DNA of 64,000 nucleotides from Dryomyza anilis (Eukaryota; Arthropoda; Insecta; Diptera; Dryomyzidae). This document shows positions 23,110 to 35,206 of the stretch, piece by piece. Position numbers and translations under genes: made by a program. The first letter of the stretch is position 1. Each line of letters opens with the position of its first letter. The DNA is taken from contig OX638134.1 of the NCBI GenBank assembly GCA_951804985.1, positions 5,890,001 to 5,954,000 of the forward strand, given 5' to 3'. The notes below the pieces were generated by a model. The model made no database searches. It was not told the DNA's origin and worked only from the letters and a program-made list of their open reading frames with translations.

Positions 23110-24236
23110 AGAAAAAAAAATTTTAATATCCCTGAAATCACATATTCACCAAAAACTCAATAGTCTATAATAAAATTGTTCCGAAAAAATAAAAAATTTC
23201 AAATTGGGTCAAAAAATCAATTTTCATCCAAAAATGTTCGAAATTCACAAAAAATAATATTTTCACCAAAACTTAATAATTTCACCATTTGTTATTAAAA
23301 ATTCAAGTTTTCACCAAAAACTCAATTTTCCACCAAAAATTCCAATTTTCACAAAAAAATTCAAATTTTCACTAAAAATTCAAATTTTCACTAAAAATTT
23401 AATTTCCCCCAAAAATTTAAATTTCCACCAAAATTTCATATTTTCACCAAAATTTCATATTTTCACCAAAAATTAAAATTTTCACCAAAAAATCAAATTT
23501 TCACCAAAATTTCAAAATTTTCACCAAAATTTCAAAATTTTCACCAAAAATTTAACTTTTCACCCAAAATTCAAATTTTCAGCAAAAATTCAAATTATAA
23601 CCAAAAATTCAAATTTTCACCAAAAGTTAAAAATTTCACCAAAAATTCAAACTTTCAGCAGTAATTCACACTTTCACTAAAAATTCAAATTTTCACCAAA
23701 AATACAAATTTTTAGCAAAAATTCAAATTTTCACCAAAAATTCAATTTTTCACTAAAAATTCAAATTTTCACCAGAAATTTAAATTTCTACCAAAATTTC
23801 ATATTTTCACCAAAAACTCAAATATTCACCATAAATTCAAAATTTCACCAAAAATTCAAATTTTCACCAAAAATTTAACTTTTCACCAAAAATTCAAATT
23901 TTCATCAAAAATTCAAAATTTCACCAAAAATTCAAAATTTAACCAAAAATTCACAATTTCACCAAAAATTCAAATTTTCACCAAAAATAAAATTTTTTAC
24001 CAAAAATTCAATTCTTCACTAAAAATTCAAATTTTCACCAAAAATTTAAATTTTCACCAAAAATTCAAATTTTCACAAAAAATTCAAAATTACACCATAA
24101 ATTAAAATTTTCACCAAAAATTCAAATTTCACCAAAAACTCAAATTTTCACCAAAAAAATTAAATTTATACCAAAAATTCAAATTTTCACCAAAAAATTC
24201 AAATTTTCACCAAAAATTCAAATTTTCACCAACAAT
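23110..24236 (-). repeat. 19-bp minisatellite array 4 (CACC variant)
   Basis: Tandem copies of AAAAATTCAAATTTTCACC, the reverse orientation with CACCAAAAA in place of CACTAAAAA throughout. This private variant marks the array as having been homogenised independently of the others. Confidence 0.95.
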
Positions 24237-25124
24237 TAGTCGGTCTGTCTGTCGTCTCAGGACATTAGCATTTGACAAAAACTAGTGAGCAAACTTCTTG
24301 AGAGCCTGCTTCTCTAAATTCTTCTTCACTTTCTACATTTTCGACAACGGCGTCTACATGACAAGAAAATTGATTAAAACTTTTGTGACTGTCACAAAAA
24401 AAAAGAGAAGAAAAGAAAATTAAACATTCACAAAAAATTTAAATTCAAAAATAAATTTAAAATTGTTCGTATTCATTTACATGAAAAACCCCACCCAATC
24501 CTTTTATCCATCTGATGCAAGCATTTCATTTAAATATTGCAATGTCTAAAATTGTTGGATTTAGATTTAGTAGCTTTTGTTGCCGGGCCATGATGTATTG
24601 ATAGATGCTGCGACGCTGGCGAATGCTATTGGCATGCGTCACACGCCGCAACAATCAAACATTTATGACAGCGCAGCACAAAACGGTTTAGAATTAATGG
24701 ACGGACGCCTGCCTGCCTCTGAATCGAACGCAACTTAAAATTCAGAGCAGCAGCAGCGGCGGATGAGGCAGCAAATCGCTTCAAATGTGGATAAAAAACA
24801 CAATTTATGCTCGTCTCAAATGACGGCGCCCCGTGCAACTTTAACCCTTTTTATTTCTACTTTGCACGAGGGCAAAGAGACCACAAAAGGGTCCCACATG
24901 TTCGTAGTTAGCACCTTGTTTATTTGTTGATGCTGCTGCTGCTGTCCTTTTAAAAAGCCAATTTGCTGATGAGTCAGCGCATCATTGGGCGCCAATCATG
25001 GGCGTCGACGACGACGATGACACCATGTTGACTCAATGTCATATTGAACGAAAACAGGAGATAAATCTCGAAGGGATCAGCAGCATGTGGCTTATTTGGA
25101 CAACAAAATAGGATTTCCATAAAT
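24237..25124. other. Unique, less AT-rich island
   Basis: Between two minisatellite arrays lies unique sequence with CGACGCTGGCGAATGCTATT, GCGTCACACGCCGCAACAAT, a CAGCAGCAGCGGCGG run and GGCGTCGACGACGACGATGA. The open minus frame 24626-24838 has no known domain. It is a candidate for conserved non-coding DNA. Confidence 0.4.
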
Positions 25125-26262
25125 ATCCATTTTTTCATTTAATATTTAAATTTGAAATTCAATAAAAATTCAAATTTTCACGTAAAATTCGAATGTTCAC
25201 TCAAAATTCAAATTTTTACTCAAAATTCTATTTTATGTACATCAAAATAAAAATTTTCACTCATAATTCAATTTTTTACTAAAAAATGCAATTTTACACT
25301 CAAAAATCAATTTTTCACTAAAATTAAATTTTTTTACTAAAAATTGAAAATTTCACTAAAAATTCAATTTTAACTTAAAATTCAAAATTTCACTAAAAAT
25401 TCAAATTTTCACTCAAAATTTAATTTTTTACTCAAAATTCAAATACAATTAATTTTCATTCATAATTAAATTTTTTACATAAAATTAGGTTTTGCACTCA
25501 AAATCCAATGCTTCACTAAAAATTCTCTTTTTTTTTACTTAAAATTTTATTTTTCACTCAAAATTCAAACTTTTACTCAAAATTTTACTTAACTTTTACT
25601 AAAAAAATCAGAATTTCACTAAAATTCAATTTTAACTCAAAATTCAAATTTTCACTCAAAATTCAAATTTAACTCAAAATTAAATGTTTTACTAAAAATT
25701 AAAATTTACACTCATATTAAATTTTTTACTTAAATTCAGTTTTCACTCAAAAATCTATTTTTTTTTTACTCAAAATTAAAATATTCACTCAAAATTAAAA
25801 TTTTCATTGAAAATTAAATTTTTCACTAAAAATTCAATTTTTCACTAAAATTAAATTTTTCACTAAAAATTAAATTTTTCACTAAAAATTCAATTTTTCA
25901 CTAAAAATTCAATTTTTCACTAAAAATTCAATTTTTCACTAAAAATCAATTTTTGACTCAAAATTCAAATTTTCATTCAAAATTCAAATTTTCACTCAAA
26001 ATTCAAATTTTCACTCAAAATTCAAATTTTCACTCAAAACCCAATTTTTTTTACTCAAAATTTAATTTTTCACTCAAAATTCAAATTTTCACTAAAAATT
26101 CAATTTTTCACTGAAAATTCTATTTGTCACTCAAAATTCTATATTTCACTCAAATTTTATCTGAAAATTAAATTTTTTACTACAAAATAAATATTTTTAC
26201 TAAAATATTTTAAATTCAAATTTTATTTTTTTATCAAAATTCTTTTTTATTTATTTAAATGC
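25125..26262 (-). repeat. 19-bp minisatellite array 5 (CACTC variant)
   Basis: Degenerate copies of AATTCAAATTTTCACTCAAA. The left part is irregular. A tighter block at 25,800-26,110 holds consecutive CACTAAAAATTCAATTTTT and then CACTCAAAATTCAAATTTT units. It decays into A/T sequence at 26,160-26,260. Confidence 0.92.
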
Positions 26263-27324
26263 ATTTTTTTATAAAGAAAAATTTACATATTTATTGAAAA
26301 TAAGTTTTCCATTTCTTTTATTTATTTTTGTTTTTATCCCCTGACACCTTTGCCAATTGGTAGCAACAAACACACCACATCGCAGCCCATTTGAGGGTGG
26401 TGTCTAACGATCTGGCATCATGGGATTACGTGGTACAACACATGTGATGTGAGGCACTTTGATGGACGGCTCGCATGCGTGTCCAGCAACGGGTTAAGCA
26501 TCACAGCATTGTTTACCCAAAACATGCGATAGATATGAGCGGAGGTAATCCGTAAAAAACGAGCATAGAAAATATCAATATCAATAACGTTACTAACCAA
26601 CCATCGTCGATATTCAATTTAATGATAACGCAAACATTGAAACTTTTCAATAAATGGGTGAACGACAACGCATTAGTAAAACCGTTCGAAAGTCCGGCAC
26701 AAAAAGGGTAAAAATCGACTGCTGCTGGCTGGCTGCACCTGTTGTTGCGCATAAAACAAAAATAAAAGCACCACAAAATAAAAAAAAAACCTAAAAAGGG
26801 TTGCGTATTAAATAAAATAAAACAGGCGGTGGCACACTTTGCGGTCAAACCGTGCGTCGTCACCGTCTGGTCAGACCTTAAACTCTCAAAGCCTCGACTC
26901 GAAGGAGGTTACGCCAAAAGACCATAACGAAATGATGGCTTATTGCAGCGCATTATAGGCGGCGCGCACAGCAATTGTCTAATAAGAGTTAAATGTTGAA
27001 AAGGGGTTTTAGCAATAAGTCGCACGAGGCGGGAAGTGCACGGGGGGAGGCTGCAGAAAGACTATATTGAGTGTTGGGTTTTATGGATGTTTTATGTGTG
27101 TATGGTTTTAAGCGAAACTGATTTTATGGATATGAAGTACAAATTGAACAAAATTGATTTGTGTTTTTTTTTGCAATAGAAAAAATGTATAATTTTTTTC
27201 AATTAATATCAATTTATAAATTATAGTTTCGAAAACATTTAGAATAGATGTTAAGTAACTGAAATTATAAAAACAATATTCAGAAATAAAGTATCGAAGA
27301 TTAAATACGAGAAAACCCAACAAC
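26263..27324. other. Unique, less AT-rich island
   Basis: 26,340-27,060 is unique and relatively G+C-rich (GCCAATTGGTAGCAACAAAC, CGTGCGTCGTCACCGTCTGG, GGCGGCGCGCACAGCAATTG). Minus frames 26418-26600, 26513-26863 and 27108-27326 have no domain. I found no gene. Confidence 0.4.
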
Positions 27325-27576
27325 ACACTTAGAAAAATAAACTATTAAATCAATAGTTTTTTTGCTATTAAATTAGGAGTAGAATAAATTATCATTGTAA
27401 TAGGTAAATACCATTAAACACTACAAAATATTAAAAAAAAACACAAAATACTACAAATTACTATTAAGCATTATTAAATTGTTTTCGTGTTTATATGAAA
27501 ATATTTATTTTTTGTATACTATTAAATAATTAACTGTCCTATTGACCAATTTTAATACAATATTTTCTCAGTGCAC
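27325..27576 (+). mobile_element. ACACCCAG-MITE, degenerate copy
   Basis: It shares the internal phrases of the MITE at 38861: ACTATTAAAT...AATAG, GGATAAATTAT, TAATAGGTAAATACCATTAAA, TTATATGAAAATATTTATTTTTTG, ATACTATTAAAT and TGTCCTATTGACCAATTTTAAT. The ends are mutated (ACACTTAGAAAAAT, TTTTCTCAGTGCA). It is the oldest-looking of the four copies. Confidence 0.75.
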
Positions 27577-27889
27577 GGTCTTATTTCACTGACCTATTTG
27601 ACGGCTTTATTTAAAATTATTTAATATTGAATGAAGTAACTAAATAGTAATTCTGAAAAATAACAACTATTATTTAAATTGTATCGCACTGGACTTGCAT
27701 TCTTAAAGTCTCGGGTTGATGTTACGACATATATTGTTATGCGACATGTATGAATTTGATTGGAAATTATTCAATTAAATATTTATACAAAAAGATATTA
27801 TAAAATTAACACAAACCAGTAAGAAAAGTTAGGTCACATGGGATATGTTGAAGTAGGGAAATGGTGATAGTAGTTGTGATGAAGTTAGT
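27577..27889. other. No feature seen
   Basis: AT-rich sequence between two repeats, without a supported gene. Confidence 0.45.
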
Positions 27890-28778
27890 AAGAATTATAA
27901 AATTTATAGTCGGTCTAAGCCGACTTTTACATAGGACTGTATTATAATCGTTGAAGAAATTTCTTTTATTTGATACCCATATGGGTATTTCCTGAGGTTC
28001 CGGACGGGACATTCGTACACTGAGTGAAAAAAGTAATAAAATTAAGTAAAAAAGTAATACATTTAAATACTTTTCGACACGTTTTTCACCCGTTGTCTTT
28101 TTTTATTTAAATTAAATACTTTTTATTTAAAATTGAAGTAAATATTTTTTATTTAAATTTATTACGTACGTAATAAAATGTGATGTAAATATTTTTTTAT
28201 TACTTTTTATTGAAATAATAAATTTTAATTTAATTACAAGATCATAAACATGTCAATTGGTATTTTAAAACTATTTATTTCATATAAAGAAGGTTAGGAA
28301 AAGATAAATTTTTATTTCTTTACTTTTTTCAAAATTTTTATCACTCACGTTGGACACATGACCACGTATTACATAATTTTGTCGTGGTTCCTTTCATGTT
28401 AAAACAGTATTTTCATTGAGCATAAGGTAAATATATTTTTGCCCAAAAAGTTCATTTAAGTCGGTATAAAGTAAAATTCACCTGTAGATGTAAGTTTTAT
28501 ATGAGGTATTTGAACATAGGTGCCAATTTTGCTGAGACAGCGTAGGGATAAAAGTAATCTAAATTAGGAGTTTCATTGATCTAGCTCTTGTAGTTTTTCT
28601 GTAATCGTGATTTCAACAGACAAACAGGCGGACATCCCTTAATCGACTCAGGAGTTCATGCTGATCAAGAATATATATACTTTTTCATAACGCTTTTCCA
28701 TAATGCTTTCTTCTGGGTGTTACAAAAGTGCGTAACAAACAGAATATACCCATTCACTATTAGTGTAGGGTATAATAG
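27890..28778 (-). repeat. Interspersed repeat, copy 2 (inverted, interrupted)
   Basis: Read on the minus strand from 28775, it has ATACCCTACACTAATAGTGA, TTTGTAACACCCAGAAGAAAGC, TATATATTCTTGATCAGCATG, GTTGAAATCACGATTACAG and TTCAAATACCTCATATAAAA, in the order of copy 1 at 4897. The 3' part (AATACCCATATGGGTATCAA, then AGTCGGCTTAGACCGAC) lies at 28,000-27,890. The roughly 450 bp between (28,020-28,470) have no counterpart in copy 1 and are an A/T-rich insertion. Confidence 0.82.
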
Positions 28779-28919
28779 TTGGAAGAGCCCAGTATGCCAT
28801 TGGATTCAATTTTAATCATTTTATATTTAATTTTGGAGGAGTATTTATTTGTCTGTATTCATTTTAATATAGACAAACATTTCCTATTATTTTTTTTTTT
28901 GATAGACATAATATTTTCA

Positions 28920-30435
28920 TTGAATCAACGAGCTGGACCCGTTCACAGCTTCGCCCGTGCTAAGTTTTTGTAATTGTAAAACTATATCGTTTATAAAGAT
29001 ACATTTACGCCCCTTTTTCCATTTTTAGTGCATGACTACGTTGCTTTTTTCCCGCTCACATTGATTATAGTGCCATACCCCTTTTTCCCATCTCGATCAA
29101 ATTCCACGTGGCTATTAAAATTTTTAAAAATTAACCTTTGTTTCGATTTGTACAACTCTGCTCAGGAGTCAGGAGTTTTAGCATTTTTAAAGTTTCTGTT
29201 ATATAGGAGGTGTCACGCCCCATTGTCCAATTTCGTACAAATTCTACGTAGGGCTCTCCACTCCCAAAATATCCATCCGGTTTTTTTTTTGGTTTTTATC
29301 CACTTAAAAAATTCAAGGTTTTTGGATTTTTTTATTTTATTGATTTTTGTACATTTTTCGAATTATAACTTAGGAAATATATTTGTGGTTTTCCGGGTAC
29401 AATTTATGTTTTGAAAATTTAAGAATTTGTTATAAACTACCAAATCGAAAATTATTATTTGAAACACTGCTGGATGAAATTTCTAATGAAGATGGTAATG
29501 AAATGATTCATATATAATATTAGCCAACATACATATTGCACATTTTTAGCCTTTATGTAGATCCAAATAATTTAATGATGTAGTCGCCGAAACCGTGGAT
29601 TTAATTCAAGTCAATTCTATGCCAATTTTTAAAGCGGTAGATATTTATTGAATCTAATATGTCCTGAAGAGTTGTCATGTTATAAAGAGGACAATCAAAA
29701 CAGATTTGATCAGGCACTTAGGCCGTTTCATTTTCTCGTCCATAAGAGTAATTCAGTATATAGAAGAAAACGGATATTTTTCCAGCCCTGATTCTACGAG
29801 TCCATTACAATGTTTAATATAATCTTTTGTTTCGATTTTTTTCTCTTAGCTCTTAGTAGGTAATTTTAAGGTTTTTGTTTTGTATGGGAGGTGCCACGCC
29901 CCATTGTCCATATTCTACGTGATGATCAGAATTTTAAGTATGAACATTTGATTTGATTTTTATAACTCTACCTTTAGTATGTCAGGAGTTATAGCATTTT
30001 TAGTTATGGTTATATGGAAAGTGACACACCCCTTTATCAAATGCGGCACACATTTAGAAAAAATATAAACAACAACAAAATACATCACTGAGCCCAATTT
30101 CATTACTGTGGCTATCTTATACAGATATTTTGAATTAAAAGTTCAGTTTTGCCACGCCCATTTTTGTACCTTAGGAAGCAAATTTCAAAAAATCCCTTCG
30201 TAGTGCGCTCTCACGTCGGGAAATCAATATCCTGTCCAAATTTCAAGTTCCTAGGATCAAATTTAGATTTTTTCCATTTTCCGGTTTTTCCTTTGGGTTT
30301 TTCCGACCACTCTTAAACCACTCTTCCATTGACACGAACAAAATACAAAAAAGAATCAGGCAAATCCGTCGGTTCGTTCTCCCGTGATGTTCTGGCACAC
30401 ACAGGACATTTCATTTTTATATATATAGAAGATAG
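28920..30435. repeat. GCCACGCCC-type interspersed repeat block
   Basis: It starts at GAGCTGGACCCGTTCACAGC/TTCGCCCGTGC and ends in TTTCATTTTTATATATATAGAAGATAGAT. Between them, a phrase like TATGGGAGGTGCCACGCCCC followed by ATTGTCC recurs at about 29198, 29880, 30008 and 30145. The layout, with a terminal short GAT-rich tract, would fit a non-LTR-associated non-autonomous repeat, but that class is my inference. The frame at 29028-29414 (128 residues) is a translation of this repeat and has no domain. Confidence 0.6.
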
Positions 30436-32009
30436 ATAACCTTAAACACTCTAAAACTTTAGTGGAATTTTTTTGATATAGGGAAACTATTCCTTTCAAT
30501 TTATAATATAATTTAAATGTTTTAAATGAAAATAATTTAATTTCTTTGAATACAGAAAAGTATTTCTTGATTGACTTTTTTATAGACTTGGACATAACTT
30601 TTTTTTCATCAATTAATAAAAAGTGTCAAATAGTTATTGTTTTCATGTAAATTTTAATTTATTGAGATATACTAAATCTTTTCGTCATGATGATAAATAT
30701 TAGTAGAATTTCTGAGAAAAGTAAAACCCTACCTTTTTGCAATCACAACGAATATTTCTTCAGTTTAAGAAGTTATTTTGCCGCCGCAGTAATTATAAGA
30801 TATTGTCAGACAATTTTACAGTTTAATAAATTAAAAATCACAGATACTTTAAAGTGTATTTGCGAGTTTCTAAAAATTTAATTATAAAAAATCTTAAAAA
30901 AACTTAGTAGACAAATAAATAAAAAAATACGTTTGTTTAAAAAACAATCAAAAATTAACACGGCTGTAAAAAATAGATAAAAAAAGGTTCTAAAATCTAT
31001 TTATTACAACAATTGCTTTGAGCAGTTTAAAACTGTCTACAAACCGTTGTATAAATCTTTTATAAATAGCTGCTGCTACGGCTAATACAGGAAAAGTGTC
31101 ATAAATCATTAAAAACATGATCAACCGATAGATGGCCCATCTTAAGGCATCTATATAAAAATCCATTTACACATTGGGCTTAAATAAAAAAAAAATAACA
31201 TAAAACTGAATTTTATTTGTTTATTGCGGTCTTTTTATTTTTTTTTTTTAATTTTTATATATATTTTTTTTTAATTTTTATATTTTTTTTAAATATAGCA
31301 GTGGTTGTGTAATAATAGTAATTGAACAGTTTTTAATTTTAAAATACAAAATTTGTTTTGAGGTAAAATTCTAAAGTTAAAAATGGTTTTTGTAAAACAA
31401 ATTAATACATTTTTCGCCTTTTATAAATTTTTATATTTAAAGTACTCCAAGTGAAAACATTTTCTCCACACAACAATTTAAACAAAATCCGTTTTAATAA
31501 AAAAAAATCACATTTTAAGCCTTCTTAGTCATGGCTCGTCAGCCAAATGTATGTTTTTAACTATGTCCGTCCGTCCGTCAAAATAAAATAATAATAAAAA
31601 CAGAAAAATTATATAAAAACCTCAATGCGCGGCCACTCAGTTATATAGTAATTAATAAACAATTTGCCTGAACGAATAATTACCTTAACGATCCATAGCG
31701 GCGAAAGACAGTCGACAGACAGACGGACGGACGGCTGGACAAATAGACAGCTCCACTGTATACGACGGATTTCCAAAAGTCCATCAAAATAATAGCATAA
31801 TAAAAATTTATTAAATCAGGGACGAGAAAAAAATTGTTTTGAAAGAAAAACATTTTATTTCGGTCGGGTTCAACAATAGCAGCGGAATTGAGCAATTCAT
31901 AGACAGTGCGTTCACACTACTATGTTAAAGATACAGTGGTGGCAAATTTAAATGGTCAGGCATTTTATTTATATTTTATGAGAATTGTTCTGGGAATTTT
32001 TCGTATTTT
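30436..32009. other. Intergenic sequence, no gene seen
   Basis: AT-rich, with T-runs at 31,200-31,290 and short GTCCGTCCGTC / CGGACGGACGG tracts at 31,565 and 31,720 that are inverse to each other. Short frames (30356-30595, 30687-30881, 31680-31895) lack domains. Confidence 0.45.
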
Positions 32010-33147
32010 TTTTAACAAAATTTGAATTTTAAGTAATAAAAATAAATTCTAGTGAAAAACTGAAAATTTTGTGAAAAACTGAATTTTTAGTGAAAATTGA
32101 GTTTTTAGTGAAAAGTTAAATTTTAAGTGAAAATTGAATTTCTAGTGAAAAATTGAATTTTTAGTGAAAAATTGAATTTTTAGTGAAAAATTATAATTTT
32201 TAGTAAAATTGAATTTTAAGTGAAAATTTTAATTTTTAGTGATAAATTGAATTTTAAGTTTAATTTAAATTAATTAAATTATTAGTGAAAAAGTTTTAAT
32301 GAAAAAAATCATTTTTTAGTGAAAAATTGAATTTTAGTAAAAAATTGAATTTTATGTGAAAAATTGAATTTTAGTAAAAAATTGAATTTTATGTGAACAA
32401 TTGAATTTTATGTGAAAAATTTAATTTTTAGTGAAAATTTGAATTTTAATTGAAAAATTGAATTTTTTAGTGAAAATTTGAATTTTAGTAAAAAATTGAA
32501 TTTTATGTGAAAAATTTAATTTTTAGTGAAAAATTGAATTTCATTGAAAAATTGAATTTATAGTAAAAAATTGAAATTTTAGTGAAAAATTAAAATTTTA
32601 GTGAAAATTTAAATTTTCGTTAAAAATTGAATTTTTCGTGAAAAATTGAAATTTTAGTGAAAATTTAATTTTTAGTGAAAAATTAAATTTTTAGTGAAAA
32701 TTGAATTTTTTGTGAAAATTAAATTTTTAGTAAAAATTTGAAATATTTAAATTGAATATATATAAAAAAATTGAATTTTTTGTGAAAAAGTTAATTTTTA
32801 GTATAAAATTGAATTTTTAGTGAAAAAGTGAATTTTTAGTATAAAATTGAATTTTTAGTGAAAAATTGAATTTTTAGTAAAAAATTGAATTTTTAGTGAA
32901 AATTTGAAGTTTTAGTCGAAAATTAAATTTTTAGTGAAAATTTTAATTTTTTGTGAAAAAGTGAATTTTTAGTATAAAATTGAATTTTTAGTGAAAAATT
33001 GAAGTTTTAGTGGAAAATTGAATTTTTAGTGAAAAATTGAATTATTAGTGAAAATTCAATTTTTAGTGAAAAATTCAATTATTAGTGAAAATTTGATTTT
33101 TTAGTGAAAATTTGAATTTTTAGTGAAAATTTGAATTTTTAGTGAAA
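32010..33147 (+). repeat. 19-bp minisatellite array 6
   Basis: Moderately diverged copies of TTGAATTTTTAGTGAAAAA in the array 1 orientation, with many one-base indels and a TTTTATGTGAAAAATTG sub-variant at 32,345-32,520. Confidence 0.95.
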
Positions 33148-33655
33148 GTTACCTCACCCCAGACAAAATTTTTGGCAGTGTCGAGGCAACTCAGAAACCT
33201 TTTTTCGACATATTTAAAACAGGCAATGACGGAGTTTTTATCACAAGCTGTCTGTTTTCTGCACATTCCCAAAATATGGCGTGAATCTGCCAATAAAATG
33301 CCATTAAATTTTACAACCTGCTTTTCACTTCTCTATACACTTCCCAAAATATTCCATTTACTGTGCGTTTGCCGGAAATATTCCTAAAAAATGCCAGAAA
33401 TTTTGTTTTGGGTAGTCAAAATTATTAGTATGGTCGTGACTGTTTTGAAACACATTTTCGACATATTTTAAACAGACAAAGGCGGAATTTTTATCAACAG
33501 CTGTCTATTTTCTGCCAGTTCTCCAAATATTCCGTGAATCTGCCATTAAAATTCCACAAAATTTTACAACCTACACTTCCAAAAATGTTTAATTATCTGT
33601 GTGTTTGCCAGAAATATTTCCGAAATATTCCTGAGAAATGAAAAATGTTGTCTTA
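33148..33655 (+). repeat. 253-bp CCAGACAAAATTTTTGGCAG repeat, two units
   Basis: Two tandem units about 253 bp apart (ACATATTT(T)AAACAG at 33208 and 33461). Each contains AGCTGTCT(G/A)TTTTCTGC, GTGAATCTGCCA, TTTTACAACCT and TGTGCGTTTGCC(G/A)GAAATAT. The family recurs in HGTX introns 2 and 3 (45905-47100, 63190-63605). The 81-residue frame at 33142-33387 is its translation and is not a gene. Confidence 0.88.
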
Positions 33656-33823
33656 GGTTAGTTGTAACAACCAATTACATTCCTTTAAAAACGTATTTCT
33701 TCAAATTTTGGCGTATCTGCCATATTCGGTTGTCTCTTGAAGAATTAGCCAATACACAAACCAAATTTTTCTAAAACCATTCGTCTGAGTTTTGACTAAG
33801 AGGTTGGTAGAATCAAATAAGTT
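33656..33823. other. Left flank of the 1.2-kb insertion
   Basis: Unique sequence. Its last 23 bp (33801-33823) match 35134-35156 at 19 of 23 positions, because both derive from a tandem duplication that predates the insertion. Confidence 0.7.
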
Positions 33824-35041
33824 CCCAGGTAGGAATTTTCAGGCTGCAACAAAAGTGCCAGGCTTGTTACAAGCTTGATTACCAAGGCTTGGTGTATCGG
33901 GTCAGACACAAGGCTGGCACAATCGTTAATCACAGACTCCACACAGGCCTTGATGTATCAAGCTAGACATAAGCCTGGCACATTCCCAGATTTCAAACAA
34001 GCCTCGTTAGTTTAGATTAGACACAAGCCTGGGACAATCGTCAATCCCAGGCTTTACATAGGCCTGGCACAATCGTCACTCACAGACTCCACACAGGCCA
34101 TGATATACCAAGCTAGGCACAGTACTGGCACATTTGTCATTCCCAAATTCCAAACCATCCTTGTTAGTTTATGTTGGACACAAGCCTGGCACAATTTTCA
34201 TTCTCGGACTTCACACAGGCCTCGTTATACCAATATTGACACAAGGCTGACACAATATTGAGCCCCATATAAAAATTGTCAAATTATCCAAACCACCATA
34301 TGCTGACGGAAATTCAAAATTCCGTCTCGACAACTTTTCGTCCCATGCCTAGTTATGCGTGTGTACCGACTTTGACATGAGTAAATTAAAATTTACTATG
34401 GTGACATTTTTGTGTTGTTTCCATGTTAAAGAACACTTATCTGATGAAAAAAAAATGTTTGTTGACGATTTTTTAAACGTCAAAAAATATAATCGAGAAA
34501 CTGAACTCTTTGGAGTTGTCTGAACAATAAGTCTGCAAATTAACGTAAGTATTACTGTTAAATTGGTTGTTAACCTCTTACATATTTATTTATCTACAGA
34601 CTCAACTCTCAAGTGTAAAGAAATGAATAATGAATGCAATGCCCATGACAAATTATGCCCAATAGCCTGAATTTTCCGGCGTATTACAAGGATTGTCGCA
34701 AGTCTGGATCATATGTCTGTTTCAAGACTGAGGCACAAGCCTTGGTACAAGCCTTGTTACAAGCCTGAACTACAGGCTTGTAACATAGTTACCATTCCAA
34801 CCTTGACACAGTCTTGGCACAGGCCTAAAACACAATGTTGACACTGGACTGAGAATTAAGTCTGGCACCAAATTTGTCAACGAGCCTGGGTACAAGCCTG
34901 GAATACAGGCTTGTAACATAGTTATCATTCCAGTCTTGACATAGTCTTGGAACGAGCTTGGATAACAGCGTTGGCACAGGCCTGAGTAGCATTGGCACAA
35001 GCTTGTGTCAGGCTTGTGCCGGTCGTTAATTCCTACTTGGG
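33824..35041. mobile_element. TIR element CCCAGGTAGGAATT (1,218 bp) with preserved empty site
   Basis: The ends CCCAGGTAGGAATT (33824-33837) and AATTCCTACTTGGG (35028-35041) are inverted repeats with one mismatch. TT flanks both sides (33822-33823, 35042-35043), and the related uninterrupted site at 35134-35201 has a single TT, which supports a 2-bp target duplication. The outer thirds consist of degenerate repeats of GACACAAGCCTGGCACAATC with CAGGCTTGTAACA. The middle (about 34,255-34,690) is unrelated AT-rich sequence. The 138-residue minus frame at 34770-35186 has no transposase motifs. Confidence 0.85.
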
Positions 35042-35206
35042 TTGTTTGGGCAAAGAGTTGGTTGGCGCAACAAATCTCTATTCTGTGAGTGCAATATGTC
35101 TTCGATGCCCTTCGAAGGTTGAGAGAGGCTGAGAGGTTGAGAGAATCGAATAAATTGTTTGGGCAAAGAGTTGGTTGACGCAACAAACCTCTATTCTATG
35201 AACAGC
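35042..35206 (+). repeat. 113-bp duplicated target sequence
   Basis: TTGTTTGGGCAAAGAGTTGG at 35042 recurs at 35155. The two stretches of 47 bp differ at four positions. Together with 33801-33823 this is a former tandem duplication, one copy of which took the 1.2-kb insertion. Confidence 0.85.

Noticed and set aside
29028..29414. 128-residue + frame
   Set aside because: It lies within the GCCACGCCC interspersed repeat and has no domain or homologue that I recognise.
34770..35186. 138-residue minus frame inside the 1.2-kb TIR element
   Set aside because: It reads through CAAGCCTGGCACA-type repeats and into the flank, and shows no transposase motif.
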